Numbered from the stretch's first letter, positions 38,310-48,025 are shown. The stretch is 64,000 bases of DNA from Bacteroidota bacterium (GCA_021779195.1 JAJYBB010000001.1:1-64000); one strand, 5' to 3'. Notes: a model not told the origin generated them from the sequence alone. A program made the numbers and translations.

Positions 38310-40367
38310 TCAATCTTTTACTTTATCAGCAACAATATTTTGCTTTAATTCAGGATAAACAATGCGGTTATGATAAATACTTTTAATTTTTTCTTTAAAT
38401 ACATTTTTCACAGTCTCTACATCCCTAAAAGTAATGGGAGCTTCCTTAAATTGTCCCTCGGCAATTTGTCCGTCAATTGTGCTTTCTACAATTTCGGAAA
38501 TATTTTCCACAGTGTAAACCGATAGACTTCTTGAGCGGGCTTCAACTACATCAGCCATCATTAAAATAGCAGTTTCTTTGGTGTTTGGGAGTGGTCCATG
38601 ATAGGTAAATACATCTTCATTGGGCTTTACTCCGGGGTTGGCATTTATAAACGAATTATAAAAAAATTTTGCTTTACTAATACCGTGGTGCGTACGAATA
38701 AAATTAATAATTTGTTCGGGCAATCTGCTTTTTTTAGCAATCAAAATTCCATCTTCAACATGACTAATCACAATTTTAGCAGCTTCCTCAAAATTCATTT
38801 CAGAAAGTGGATTTTCGTTTCCCATCTGATTTTCAATAAAATACTCGGGATGTCTCATTTTACCAATATCATGATACAGGGCACCGGTTCTAACCAACAA
38901 ACTGTTAGCACCAATTTTTTTTGCAGCTTCAGTTGACAAGTTTGAAACCTGGAGGGTATGTTGAAATGTTCCGGGTGCCGCTTCGGCAAATTTCATCATC
39001 AAATCGCTATTAATATTGGTCAATTCCACCAAAGTTATACTCGAAATCAAACCAAAAATTTTCTCAAAAATATAAATCAAAACATAAGCAAACAGCAAAA
39101 ACAAACTACTGACTGCAAATGGAATAAATAAAGACCAATGAACGCGGCTAATATCACCCTCGGTAATGAATTCGAATGACAAGAAAACAATACTATAGCT
39201 TAAAAAGATATACAATGCTGTTTGAGCAAGTTGCGATCGCTGTGTCATATCTTTTAAGCTTGAAACAGCTACCATGCCAACTGTAATTTGTAAAATAATA
39301 AATTGAAATGGATTATCAACAATCAATGAAATAATTAAAATAGTAATGATGTGCCCGAATAATGCAGTTCGTGAATCGAAAAAAACCCGAATAATAATCG
39401 GTAAAAGCGCAAATGGCACCATATAATAACTGAGTGTCCCATTAAAAAGAGTAAAGGAAGTTAGGGCAACAATTAGTATAACCAAAAGTGAAATAAAAAT
39501 TAAGTTACTGAAACTATCAAATATGCGTGGACGAAATAAAAAGATATATAGAAAAAATAAGCTGACTAATGCTAAAACAATAAATACTTCACCTACAATA
39601 ACAATAGAAGATTGTTGTATGGAAGATTTCCGTTTATTAAATTCAATTTTCAACGAGTTTAATACCTGATATAAATGGGGAGTAACAATTTCACCCCGAT
39701 CAATAATACGTTCACCTGTCTGCACCATACCCATTGTAAGGGAGATATTTTTCAGTAACTCAGCTTTTGACATTTCAGAAGTTGCACTGTCATAAGCTAA
39801 ATTCGGCACGATATATAAGTTCAAATTATAGCCGCTTAATTGATCAGTATAATTTCGTGTAATTTCTTCATAAGCACTTTTAGGCGTGTATAAATCGTCA
39901 ACTTGAATGGAACGAGATATACGGTTAGGTAAAATACCCCAAATTTCGGTTTTACCGGTTAATTTGAGTTTATTGAACCATTCAATCGATATGATTCCAT
40001 GTTTATATATATCGTTGAATTTTGCTTTTAAGTATCTCAAATGACGGAAAGGAACTGTTCCATTCCTGCGTAAGTCGCTCATTAAATGTTCAAAACTATT
40101 AATGCTAATAGTCGTATCAATCTTGAAATATGGAGAGAAATTGCGTAGAGCTTCATTTCGCTCTAAATTAATTTGTTGCTCGGATTTATATATCGGGAAA
40201 TCAAAAGATGCTGTCATAAGCTCGTACGACCAGGGCTTACCCTCATCAAAATGATATTTAAAATTGGTTTGTCTCGGAAACAATTCAACGATAATAAGGG
40301 TTACAAAAAAAAACAACCCGATTTTCATTAACATTTTCAGCTGATTCGGACTAATAATAAGTTTCAT
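38310..40367 (-). CDS. 7TM-HD family phosphohydrolase, PgpH-like
   Basis: 685-aa membrane protein with an N-terminal anchor, an extracytoplasmic domain of about 250 residues and seven transmembrane helices (about 255-445). A cytoplasmic HD domain follows, with HTLQVSNLSTEAA, LYHDIGKMRHP and a later HHG motif. Relatives such as Listeria PgpH hydrolyse the second messenger c-di-AMP. Length and order match. It converges with mutS2 and is divergent from an NlpC/P60 peptidase gene. Whether this organism uses c-di-AMP is not shown by the window. Confidence 0.92.
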   Translation of the reverse strand: MKLIISPNQLKMLMKIGLFFFVTLIIVELFPRQTNFKYHFDEGKPWSYELMTASFDFPIYKSEQQINLERNEALRNFSPYFKIDTTISINSFEHLMSDLRRNGTVPFRHLRYLKAKFNDIYKHGIISIEWFNKLKLTGKTEIWGILPNRISRSIQVDDLYTPKSAYEEITRNYTDQLSGYNLNLYIVPNLAYDSATSEMSKAELLKNISLTMGMVQTGERIIDRGEIVTPHLYQVLNSLKIEFNKRKSSIQQSSIVIVGEVFIVLALVSLFFLYIFLFRPRIFDSFSNLIFISLLVILIVALTSFTLFNGTLSYYMVPFALLPIIIRVFFDSRTALFGHIITILIISLIVDNPFQFIILQITVGMVAVSSLKDMTQRSQLAQTALYIFLSYSIVFLSFEFITEGDISRVHWSLFIPFAVSSLFLLFAYVLIYIFEKIFGLISSITLVELTNINSDLMMKFAEAAPGTFQHTLQVSNLSTEAAKKIGANSLLVRTGALYHDIGKMRHPEYFIENQMGNENPLSEMNFEEAAKIVISHVEDGILIAKKSRLPEQIINFIRTHHGISKAKFFYNSFINANPGVKPNEDVFTYHGPLPNTKETAILMMADVVEARSRSLSVYTVENISEIVESTIDGQIAEGQFKEAPITFRDVETVKNVFKEKIKSIYHNRIVYPELKQNIVADKVKD

Positions 40368-40465
40368 TTTAAATTAAATTCAATTAAAAATAAAAGTATG
40401 CTTTCAAATCGAGCGGAAAATTACTAAAAAATTCTGTAATTAAGGCTTTTTGTCGAAAGTTTCCG

Positions 40466-40473
40466 TAATTTTG
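40466..40473 (+). promoter_or_regulatory. Candidate -7 box upstream of NlpC/P60 gene
   Basis: TAATTTTG matches TAnnTTTG about 118 bases before the peptidase start. The nearest TTG upstream is only 13 bases away, so the match is weak. Confidence 0.3.
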
Positions 40474-40590
40474 CAATTTTATGAGTTATTAATACGATTT
40501 CAGATTGACAATTATATTTTCGTATATTATTGCATACCAATAATATAATCGTTAACGATCTTTTTTTATCAATAATGCTTATTTTTAAAT

Positions 40591-41367
40591 ATGACCGGAA
40601 TTGTTTTACTCCCGTTGATTCCATTACGCAAAACCGCTGCCGAAACTTCAGAAATGACTTCACAGCTTCTTTTTGGGGAAATCGTTGACATTCTTGAATC
40701 AACAGAACGATGGCTACTCATTCAAAATCAAAGTGATAAATATTGTGGCTGGGTCGATCGAAAAATGTTACATTTAATTTCAGAGCAAGAAGTCCACGAT
40801 TTACGTAAAACTTCAGCATATAAAGTTAAATCAACTATTACAAGTTGTATTAGAACACGCTCGAACGAGCAAATGTTCGTACCAGCAAGTAGTTTATGGT
40901 ATCAAAATGATCTTATCGGATTTCGAATTGCAGATGAAATTTTTCAGATTCATTCTTCTGATTTGACTTCGAAAACAGATAATAGAAAAGTAATAATTTT
41001 AGAACTTGCTTATCAATTTTTAAATGCTCCCTATCTTTGGGGTGGAAAAAGCATATTAGGTATTGACTGTTCAGGTTTTACACAGGTAGTTTTTGCAGTG
41101 GCAGGCATTCAACTTTCTCGTGATGCTTTCGAACAAGCTACTGAAGGACAAGAAATAAATAGCCTTGCTGAAGCGCAGGCATGTGATTTAGCCTTTTTCG
41201 AAAACACCGACGGTAAAATTATTCATGTAGGCATTTTATTAAACTCTCAACAGATTATTCATGCATCAGGTTGGGTGAAAATTGAAAATATCGATTCAAA
41301 GGGTATTATTTCAACTCAATCAGGACAATATTCACATAAACTTCGTTTAATAAAAAAAATCATATAG
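40591..41367 (+). CDS. C40 family peptidase (NlpC/P60) with SH3-like domains
   Basis: 258-aa protein. About residues 1-120 look like bacterial SH3 modules (LLFGEIVDILESTERWLLIQ, CGWVDRKML). About 130-258 is an NlpC/P60 domain with the catalytic cysteine in GIDCSGFTQVVF (about 161) and histidine in IIHVGILL (about 211). Such enzymes cut gamma-D-Glu-diaminopimelate bonds in peptidoglycan stems. No signal peptide is obvious, which suggests a cytoplasmic recycling role or a missed N-terminus. Confidence 0.9.
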   Translation: MTGIVLLPLIPLRKTAAETSEMTSQLLFGEIVDILESTERWLLIQNQSDKYCGWVDRKMLHLISEQEVHDLRKTSAYKVKSTITSCIRTRSNEQMFVPASSLWYQNDLIGFRIADEIFQIHSSDLTSKTDNRKVIILELAYQFLNAPYLWGGKSILGIDCSGFTQVVFAVAGIQLSRDAFEQATEGQEINSLAEAQACDLAFFENTDGKIIHVGILLNSQQIIHASGWVKIENIDSKGIISTQSGQYSHKLRLIKKII

Positions 41368-41577
41368 CAGATATACAGAAACTTATTGTCTACAATAAGA
41401 ATCATTAATTATCGATTCGTGAAAAATTATCCTTTAACAGGGACAGAATTCAACTCATAATTCAGGATTTCAAAAAAAAATAGTTTCGATGTAATATTTT
41501 CGAAACCTTTTCGTCATGTATATAGAAGAACGATAAATATTGGATTTCAGTTTCTCAACAAAACAATAAATTTCCAA

Positions 41578-42096
41578 ATGAATTCTCATCAATATAAATC
41601 ACAAGTACTAACGCTCAGCGACAAGTTATTCAGGTTGGCAAAATCAATACTTCGTCATGAAGAAGAAGCACACGATGCCGTTCAGGAATTGAATTTGAAA
41701 TTATGGGAAAAACGTCAAAGTTTGGATGCAGTTGAAAATTTACAGGCATTCACCATGCAATCCATGCGAAACCTTTGTTTAGATTTGTTGCGCAAATCAA
41801 AAAATATCATTGAAATGCCTTCTGAAATTGAATACGACGCACCAAATCCTTATCAACAAACTGAATTAAATGACACAGTGAATATAATTAGAGTATATAT
41901 CTCTAAATTACCAGAACTACAACGTACCATTATACAAATGCGAGATGTTGAAGGAATGGAAATCAGCGAAATCGCGTTTATTACCTCATTGACTGAAAAT
42001 GCCGTAAGTGTCAATCTCTCACGTGCAAGACAAAAAGTAAGGGAACAAATTCAAAATGAACATCAAAAAATAAGAACAAAAATATGGACGAATTAA
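41578..42096 (+). CDS. ECF-family RNA polymerase sigma factor
   Basis: 172-aa sigma factor with region 2 at about 10-75 (EEEAHDAVQELNLKLWEKRQ, then AFTMQSMRNLCLDLLRK). Region 4 is at about 105-160 (LPELQRTIIQMRDVEGMEIS, then NAVSVNLSRARQKVR). It overlaps the next gene by 13 bases, a sigma/anti-sigma arrangement, and a DUF4252 gene follows. The regulon is unknown; autoregulation of the operon is likely for the class. Confidence 0.92.
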   Translation: MNSHQYKSQVLTLSDKLFRLAKSILRHEEEAHDAVQELNLKLWEKRQSLDAVENLQAFTMQSMRNLCLDLLRKSKNIIEMPSEIEYDAPNPYQQTELNDTVNIIRVYISKLPELQRTIIQMRDVEGMEISEIAFITSLTENAVSVNLSRARQKVREQIQNEHQKIRTKIWTN

Positions 42097-42572
42097 ATAA
42101 ATTGATCGAAAAATATTTTCGGGCAGAAACTTCAATCGAAGAGGAAAAATTTCTCAATAATTATTTTGCAAAGGAAGCAATAGATCCTGAACTTGAGCCC
42201 TATCGTGCATTATTTTGTTATTTTAATGAAGAAAAATCAGTTAAATATAGCAAAAAAATTCAAAACAAATCAGAAACAAAAAAACAAATGTGGTTTCAGA
42301 TAACCATATTTTCAGCAATAGCTGCAGGTTTTGCACTTCTTTTCACAGTTTTAAAACCACAACAACCTACTGATTATGCAATTATAAAAGGCAAGCGTAT
42401 CGAAAATACTGCCTACGTAGAACAATTTGCTGAAAATAAATTATTGAAATTGAATACAATAATGAATAGAAGTTTAAAACCGTTGAAATCGGTAAACGAA
42501 GTACATTCTGGAATGAAACAAATTGAAAAGATAAATATAACCAGAGAAAAATTAAATGAGTTACATAAATAA
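42084..42572 (+). CDS. Putative anti-sigma factor, single-pass membrane protein
   Basis: 162 residues. A cytoplasmic N-terminal part (ELNKLIEKYFRAETSIEEEK, helical) is followed by one transmembrane segment (FQITIFSAIAAGFALLFTVL, about 72-91) and a short exterior tail. The arrangement and the 13-base overlap with the sigma gene are what suggest anti-sigma function; no defined zinc motif (HxxxCxxC) is present. Confidence in the role is moderate. Confidence 0.65.
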   Translation: MDELNKLIEKYFRAETSIEEEKFLNNYFAKEAIDPELEPYRALFCYFNEEKSVKYSKKIQNKSETKKQMWFQITIFSAIAAGFALLFTVLKPQQPTDYAIIKGKRIENTAYVEQFAENKLLKLNTIMNRSLKPLKSVNEVHSGMKQIEKINITREKLNELHK

Positions 42573-42587
42573 TTAATAATTAAAGAG

Positions 42588-43118
42588 ATGAAAAAGTTAA
42601 TAACAATTTTTGCGGCAATAATTTTGATTTCTACCGCAAGTGAAGCGCAAACACTCGAATTTTTTTTTAATAAATACAAAAACAACGAGCGCTTTCAATA
42701 TGTTTCAGTAGGAAATGGCATGATGAATCTTGCATCAACATTCAGTGGAATTGCAAAAAATGAAAAAGATTTAATGTCTAAAATGAAAAACATGAAGATA
42801 TTAACATTAGAAGCTGGCGAAAATTCCTCATTTTTGAAATCAATTTCCAAAGAATTTGACCAAATAATTGACCATGGTAATTTTAAAACTGCAGTTGAAG
42901 TGAGAGATAAAGGCGATCAGGTACACATTTTTTATCGTTTGAACGGCGAAAATAACGCAGATATGCTGATTGTTACGCATGAAAAAAATGAGTTTACAAT
43001 TATTTGGATGAACGGGAAAATGACAAAAGAGGAAGTAATGAAAACATTCTCGGAAAAACCAGAAAAACAATCAAAAACCTTAGCAAAAAATCCAGAGAAA
43101 GTTGATTCAATTTCTTAA
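42588..43118 (+). CDS. DUF4252 domain-containing exported protein
   Basis: 176-aa protein with a signal peptide (MKKLITIFAAIILISTASEAQ). The DUF4252 pattern follows: FFNKYKNNERFQYVSVG, then KMKNMKILTLEAGE and DMLIVTHEKNEFTIIWMNG. Family members are small exported proteins in Bacteroidota with no known activity and are often next to ECF sigma operons. The C-terminal 25 residues are Lys/Glu-rich. Confidence 0.85.
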   Translation: MKKLITIFAAIILISTASEAQTLEFFFNKYKNNERFQYVSVGNGMMNLASTFSGIAKNEKDLMSKMKNMKILTLEAGENSSFLKSISKEFDQIIDHGNFKTAVEVRDKGDQVHIFYRLNGENNADMLIVTHEKNEFTIIWMNGKMTKEEVMKTFSEKPEKQSKTLAKNPEKVDSIS

Positions 43119-43189
43119 AAAAATCGAAAAGTCAATCATTTATCTCAAAATAAAAAAAACATTTTTTAAAAATATTCTACTCAATAATT

Positions 43190-43223
43190 AAATGCCGACA
43201 CCTTGAGAAAGGTGTTGGCATTT
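43190..43223. terminator. Bidirectional terminator between DUF4252 and LysE genes
   Basis: AAATGCCGACACCTT and AAGGTGTTGGCATTT form a stem of about 14 bp with one wobble and a small GAGA-type loop, flanked by A and T runs on both sides. It overlaps the stop codon of the leftward LysE gene. Confidence 0.85.
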
Positions 43224-43845
43224 ATTTAATCAGGTCAATAAATATTCCAACTAATCCAATCAGCATAATAATGAAGCCGAAAATTTGATTAATAATTTTT
43301 AGCTCCCTCATATTAAGTCGATTTTTAAATCGACTAACCAAAAATGTAAGCAGATTCCACCATAGCAATGCTCCGCCAAGAATAGATAGAATACCTGCCA
43401 AAGATATAAAAAAAGTAGTTTTACTATCAATAAATTCGAAACGAGCAAATAATGCAATCAGCACAAAAAGTATTAAGGGGTTGGAAAAGGTAAGTGCGAA
43501 TGAACTAAAAAAATCACCAGCTAAACTGTGTTTGACCGACTCGTTCGGTTTTGGTTGGGTGGAAGGATTACTTTGATACGTATAAAAACCGAAACCAATT
43601 ACTAAAATACTACCAATTAATTGGATAGCAAATCTAAATTGTTCAATAAAATCAATAACAAAACTTAGAAAAAATAAAGTAATGATAGTATAAACCAAAT
43701 CAGATGTTGTAGCACCTAATCCGGTTGCAATTCCAAATCTCTGTCCGCGATTCAAAGTTCTTTGAACGGTAAGCATACCGATAGGTCCCAACGGGACAGA
43801 AATAAATAACCCAATAATAATTCCTTTTATAATAATTCCTAACAT
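43222..43845 (-). CDS. LysE family translocator
   Basis: 207-aa exporter with about six transmembrane helices. The family start is FISVPLGPIGMLTVQRTLNRG (shown split: FISVPLGPIGML and TVQRTLNRG). LysE/RhtB proteins export amino acids or derivatives; substrate unknown. The start at 43845 fits because a TATATTTG box at 43877-43870 would lie within the longer alternative. Confidence 0.9.
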   Translation of the reverse strand: MLGIIIKGIIIGLFISVPLGPIGMLTVQRTLNRGQRFGIATGLGATTSDLVYTIITLFFLSFVIDFIEQFRFAIQLIGSILVIGFGFYTYQSNPSTQPKPNESVKHSLAGDFFSSFALTFSNPLILFVLIALFARFEFIDSKTTFFISLAGILSILGGALLWWNLLTFLVSRFKNRLNMRELKIINQIFGFIIMLIGLVGIFIDLIK

Positions 43846-44337
43846 GCAGCGATTCCCATAATTATATTGCAAATATACGCTTTTTTACTCACAAAAAGAT
43901 ATTCATGTTGTAGCGTTTGGCTATTTATATTGAAACCAAAATGTCTTTCGAAAAAACAATAAAAACAAACTTATAATGCTGATATATAATTATATATATC
44001 AATTTATCGATAAATTATTTATTATATATCACGGAAAATAATGTGAATTATTATTGACAAATTTAAGTTAGATTAATTTCAACCCGCAAACCGATTGGTA
44101 TTCTGACAATATCTGTTAACCACAATAAAAAATTGTCTTGCAAAATTAGTCGCATAAAAAAATTTTGAAACATTAGCATTCTAAACAAAATAAATTTTGC
44201 AATTTCAATCAAAATCAACCTTAAGTACCACAACAACTTGAAAATAAAATAGTTATTAATCTACATCAAACGCTTTATTTCTAAAAATTATGTGGGTTAA
44301 TTTTTTTTGTGTGGCAAGCAACAAATTAAAACAAATA
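43846..44337. other. 492-base AT-rich gene-free region
   Basis: Contains the LysE -7 box at one end and a stretch at about 43980-44035 of alternating TA with palindromic character (ATATATAATTATATATAT and ATTTATCGATAAAT). No gene or structured RNA was identified. It also receives the 3' end of the leftward polyferredoxin gene, for which no GC-rich terminator is visible. Confidence 0.5.
43870..43877 (-). promoter_or_regulatory. -7 box of the LysE gene
   Basis: TATATTTG on the minus strand, matching TAnnTTTG, 25 bases before the chosen start. It implies a very short leader. Confidence 0.55.
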
Positions 44338-45882
44338 TTAAAATCCAAAATTATCAATTTTCCTATCAAATTTTTTGGCATCCTGCGGTTTCTTAGCTCG
44401 GGTTTGCACCTGTAAGCCTTCTACATAAATAGCCTTATAAGGTCGCACTGGGCATATTGATTCACAAGCACCACATCCGATACATATGTCAGGAGTTATT
44501 TCGGGACGGGTTAGTCCATTTTTGTAAGGTACCATGTGCACAGCTTGTGTCGGGCAATGTTCGGCACAAGCTCCACAATCTGTATTATGCACGATCACCT
44601 GACACATGTCCAATCTTAATTTTACGACACCAATCTGAGTCAATTTTTTATCATTAACGTGCAAGAGTTGTAATGCTCCCGTAGGACAAACAGCAGAACA
44701 AATATTGCATTCGTAAGTACAAAAAACTTCAGTCGAAAATACTAAATGAGGCTGCATAATTCCTGATAAACCATATTCCAAAGAAGCAGGTTTTATAACT
44801 TGCATTGGGCATTTGGAAACACAAAGTTGACATGCGGTACAATGTGCATTAAAATGATCAGCGTTTTTTGCACCCGGAGGCATAATTGGCTTGCGCGTTA
44901 AAATACTGTCCTTTTGTCCGATTAAATGATTGGTTTTAGCCAAAGCTGCCGAAGTTACCAAAGCTCCCGAAACCATCAAAAATGTTCGCCGACTTTTATT
45001 GACAGCATGTTCAACAGATTTTTCTTCAGGTATTTTTTCAACTTTCTGGTATCGAAATGCATATTTTAAGCTCCCGTTTTTACATTCCGGCAAACAATTA
45101 AAGCAGGTAACACAACGAGAGTCATCTACAATTTTATTTTTAACGTCGATGCATTCGGACTTACAATGTTTAGCGCATAATCCACAACTTGTACAGGAAG
45201 AATTATCAAAGCTAATATGAAACAAAGAAACTTTTGAGAACAATCCCAATAAAGATCCAACCGGACAAACCAAATTACAAAAGAGACGTCCGTGATTTAC
45301 CGACCAGTATGAAATCAATAATAGAAACGAAATGGCAATGATAAAAACCGCAGGAATAAAAGCAATTTGTTCAACCTGATACAATGAAAAATTATTCATT
45401 TTATTGAAAATAAGAGCTAAACCGTTATTTCCCCAAATGACCAATGGACGGAATACCTGCGAAATAATTCGTCCAAAAATACTGTACGGATCGAATAAAA
45501 TCACTAAAAAAGAACTTCCAAAAATAAATACGATCACTGTTATAACCAGAATACTGTATCGCATCAAATTGTTTGGTCTGGAATAGCGAAAAGAAAACTT
45601 TTTCTTTTTCTTTTTAAATAGCCGAGCTTTCCATGCTATAATATCCTGAAATACACCTAATGGGCAAATTGTAGAGCAATAAACTCGTCCGAAAATCATA
45701 CTTAATGCAAATAAGACTCCAATTACCACCAAATTGAGCGAAAGTAATGCAGGAACCCATTGAATATGCAGTAATTCATGAAGATGTCGGGGTAATTTTC
45801 CTGTGAAATCAAGGAAGAAAGCAACAATAGGTATAAAAAAAAACAAGGCGATTATCACCCTGATCGGTTTCAGTAATTTCAT
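44338..45882 (-). CDS. Membrane polyferredoxin (NapH-like) with internal Tat signal
   Basis: 514-aa protein. About four membrane helices in residues 5-195 carry NapH/CcoG-like cysteine motifs CSTICPLG (69-75) and CNLVCPVG (202-209). Two ferredoxin motifs follow, CTSCGLCAKHC (230-240) and CVTCFNCLPEC (257-267). A twin-arginine stretch SRRTFLMVSGALVTSA is at 297-312, then further 4Fe-4S motifs: CTACQLCVSKC (348-358), CTYECNICSAVC, the spaced CQVIVHNTDCGACAEHC, and CIGCGACESIC. The last block is therefore probably exported. It likely transfers electrons across the membrane; partner unknown. It follows a DUF362 gene by 56 bases. Start chosen at 45882 (MKLLKPIRVIIAL). Confidence 0.85.
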   Translation of the reverse strand: MKLLKPIRVIIALFFFIPIVAFFLDFTGKLPRHLHELLHIQWVPALLSLNLVVIGVLFALSMIFGRVYCSTICPLGVFQDIIAWKARLFKKKKKKFSFRYSRPNNLMRYSILVITVIVFIFGSSFLVILFDPYSIFGRIISQVFRPLVIWGNNGLALIFNKMNNFSLYQVEQIAFIPAVFIIAISFLLLISYWSVNHGRLFCNLVCPVGSLLGLFSKVSLFHISFDNSSCTSCGLCAKHCKSECIDVKNKIVDDSRCVTCFNCLPECKNGSLKYAFRYQKVEKIPEEKSVEHAVNKSRRTFLMVSGALVTSAALAKTNHLIGQKDSILTRKPIMPPGAKNADHFNAHCTACQLCVSKCPMQVIKPASLEYGLSGIMQPHLVFSTEVFCTYECNICSAVCPTGALQLLHVNDKKLTQIGVVKLRLDMCQVIVHNTDCGACAEHCPTQAVHMVPYKNGLTRPEITPDICIGCGACESICPVRPYKAIYVEGLQVQTRAKKPQDAKKFDRKIDNFGF

Positions 45883-45938
45883 GATAAACAAAGAATTAGA
45901 ACATTTAAAAAAATAAGATTCCATGCATTTAAAACATG

Positions 45939-46871
45939 TTACATCTTGACGCGTTTGATATTTAATTTTTCCAAATTCTCTGTTCCCACATGAAGTTTTT
46001 GAGCCAAACCAATATACCTAACATCTTGTATATCGGTTGGTTGAACCTGAGAAAACAATTTCAAAGCAGCAGTATCAACCGCTACGTAATCGGGTGAAAC
46101 TATTAAGGATTTGAGCATGACTACGTCTGATAATGATTTTCCTTGTGGACCATTTGTACGTATAATACGATAAGCATCAACGATATTTAGAGCCGGTTTC
46201 TTATGGAATGTTGCCACATCGGCTATGCATTGATGTAAATCGTGTCCATGAAAAAAACGTCGATCCCAAACAATTCCCATCAGATTTTTCATCGAAATGG
46301 TATTTTTTGCACCACCGTGATGTTTCAAAATCGGTACATTAAACCACACATCACAATCAAGCAAAGCTTGATGAATTTTAGCATTTTTTAAATTAACACC
46401 TTGAGGAATCTCTACTTCACGATAATATGCTTCATCATTTCCAGGTAGCATTTTGCCACCGGCATCAGTTACTGCTTTTTCTATACCGCTATTTGTATAA
46501 CATTTTCTCCAATCCTGACAGGTGTGGTCGAAAACTAGAACTTCGGAAGCTCCGGCATTTTTGCAAAGTTTTACCAAAGTTCCTACCAAAACAGGATTGG
46601 TATTGGCGGCAAGTTCAGGGGTTCTATCCCAACCAATATTTGGCTTAATCACAACTTTATAACCTCTTTTCACATAGCGACCAATGCCTCCTAATTCTTT
46701 AAAAGCACGTTCTAACATAACACCCGGTTCACCTCCCATTATGGCAACCATATCTGGTTCAGCATGCACTGCTAATTTACGGACAGGAGAATTTGATCCC
46801 AATAATTTAGGACTTAGAATACTTGCAGCTCCTAAAACTGCTGCCGACTTAAAAAAATCTCTACGTTTCAT
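45939..46871 (-). CDS. DUF362 domain protein with Tat signal peptide
   Basis: 310-aa protein opening MKRRDFFKSAAVLGAASIL, a textbook twin-arginine signal. The DUF362 body contains GRYVKRGYKVVIKPNIGWD, LKHHGGAKNTISMKNLMG and DVVMLKSLIVSPDYVAVDTA. Family members are often fused to or paired with 4Fe-4S ferredoxins and are thought to be iron-sulfur or redox associated. It is the first gene of a unit with the polyferredoxin, behind a Fur-box-like palindrome, and tatC/tatA lie just upstream on the same strand. Confidence 0.9.
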   Translation of the reverse strand: MKRRDFFKSAAVLGAASILSPKLLGSNSPVRKLAVHAEPDMVAIMGGEPGVMLERAFKELGGIGRYVKRGYKVVIKPNIGWDRTPELAANTNPVLVGTLVKLCKNAGASEVLVFDHTCQDWRKCYTNSGIEKAVTDAGGKMLPGNDEAYYREVEIPQGVNLKNAKIHQALLDCDVWFNVPILKHHGGAKNTISMKNLMGIVWDRRFFHGHDLHQCIADVATFHKKPALNIVDAYRIIRTNGPQGKSLSDVVMLKSLIVSPDYVAVDTAALKLFSQVQPTDIQDVRYIGLAQKLHVGTENLEKLNIKRVKM

Positions 46872-47215
46872 AATGTGTTTATTGCTACCTGTTTAAAGGA
46901 ATAAAATATAGGGAATTCTACAAAAACTACAAATTTAAAACTCACTCAATTTATACAAGCATAACTGTTCGCTTACAATAAAACTGTGAAAATCAATTAT
47001 TTTAAAAAGCCAATCTTTTGAGAATGATTCTCAATTCGATGTCAAAGATAATGATTTCTGATAAATGAGATACTTAAAATAAAAGGACTTAAAATAAAAA
47101 ACCATGACATGACTGTGATAATTCATAATAAAATTCAAATAGTAAGTTATATATGACATTTATTTAATCAGTGATTATCGTTCGTGAACTTAAAATTGAC
47201 TCAGAAAAAAATTAC
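46872..47215. other. Regulatory gap between tatC and the DUF362 gene
   Basis: 344 bases, AT-rich, holding the palindrome at 47018-47034. No further gene or hairpin terminator was recognised. Confidence 0.5.
47018..47034 (-). promoter_or_regulatory. Fur-box-like operator
   Basis: TTGAGAATGATTCTCAA is a perfect 17-base palindrome centred on G. It closely fits the core of the ferric uptake regulator consensus TGATAATGATTATCA. It sits 147 bases upstream of the DUF362 start, consistent with iron-dependent control of the DUF362-polyferredoxin unit. Binding is inferred from the match only. Confidence 0.55.
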
Positions 47216-48025
47216 TTAATCTTCTACTTCGACAGGCTTCCTTTTAACTACTAATGCACTTAATTCCCAAAGTGAATAGATGGGAATGAAGAATAGCATT
47301 ATAGTGAGCGGATCGCCTGTGGGCGAAAATATTGCAACGAATACAAATAATGTAAAGAAAGTGTGTTTTCGATATTTGTTGAAAAATTCGCGATTAAGAA
47401 TTCCAATCTGTGATAAAAACCAGGCAAGAATTGGTAGTTCAAACACTAATCCCATAAAAAAACAAACCATCAGAAAGGTATTCATATATGAATCTAATGA
47501 AACACTTTGTTCAATATATATGCTAAGATGATATCCGGCCAAATATCTCAATGTGAGTGGAAAAAGAAGAAAATAACCAACTGCAACCCCGAGATAAAAT
47601 AAAATATTTCCAAAGAAAAATACTTTGCCGGCATTTTTTCTTTCATGACTGTAAAGGCCTGGTTTGACGAATAGAAAAAACTGATAAATTACAAAAGGGA
47701 AACTGAATACCAAAGCAAACCATAAAGAAGAAGTTAAGTGAACCAAAAACTGCGATGCAAGATTTATATTGATTACTTTAACATTAAAAGTGCCGGTAAT
47801 AAAATCAGGGAAATAGGGTGTTTTTTTACTGATTTCGTTAAACCATTGATAAAGATAAAAATCATTTCGAGAAGGAGCAAGAATTACTTGGTCGAAAATA
47901 CTTTTCATAAATGCAAAAAACACCAGTGAAGCAATTCCAACAAAACCAGCTATCCTAAACAGTGTTCTTCTTAAATCATCCAAATGATCCCAGAAAGTCA
48001 TTTCACTTTCACTCAATTTGCTCAT
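47216..48025 (-). CDS. tatC: Sec-independent protein translocase TatC
   Basis: 269-aa TatC, the signal-peptide receptor of the twin-arginine pathway, with six transmembrane helices. The N-terminus EMTFWDHLDDLRRTLFRIAG is the conserved cytoplasmic segment, and FVKPGLYSHERKNAG is the conserved loop. It overlaps tatA by 4 bases. The C-terminal tail is short and basic then acidic. Two apparent Tat substrates are encoded immediately downstream. Confidence 0.96.
   Translation of the reverse strand: MSKLSESEMTFWDHLDDLRRTLFRIAGFVGIASLVFFAFMKSIFDQVILAPSRNDFYLYQWFNEISKKTPYFPDFITGTFNVKVININLASQFLVHLTSSLWFALVFSFPFVIYQFFLFVKPGLYSHERKNAGKVFFFGNILFYLGVAVGYFLLFPLTLRYLAGYHLSIYIEQSVSLDSYMNTFLMVCFFMGLVFELPILAWFLSQIGILNREFFNKYRKHTFFTLFVFVAIFSPTGDPLTIMLFFIPIYSLWELSALVVKRKPVEVED

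Noticed and set aside
43980-44035. Replication origin or DnaA-box cluster in the TA-rich stretch
   Set aside because: No repeated TTATCCACA-type boxes and no dnaA, gidA or parAB genes are nearby.
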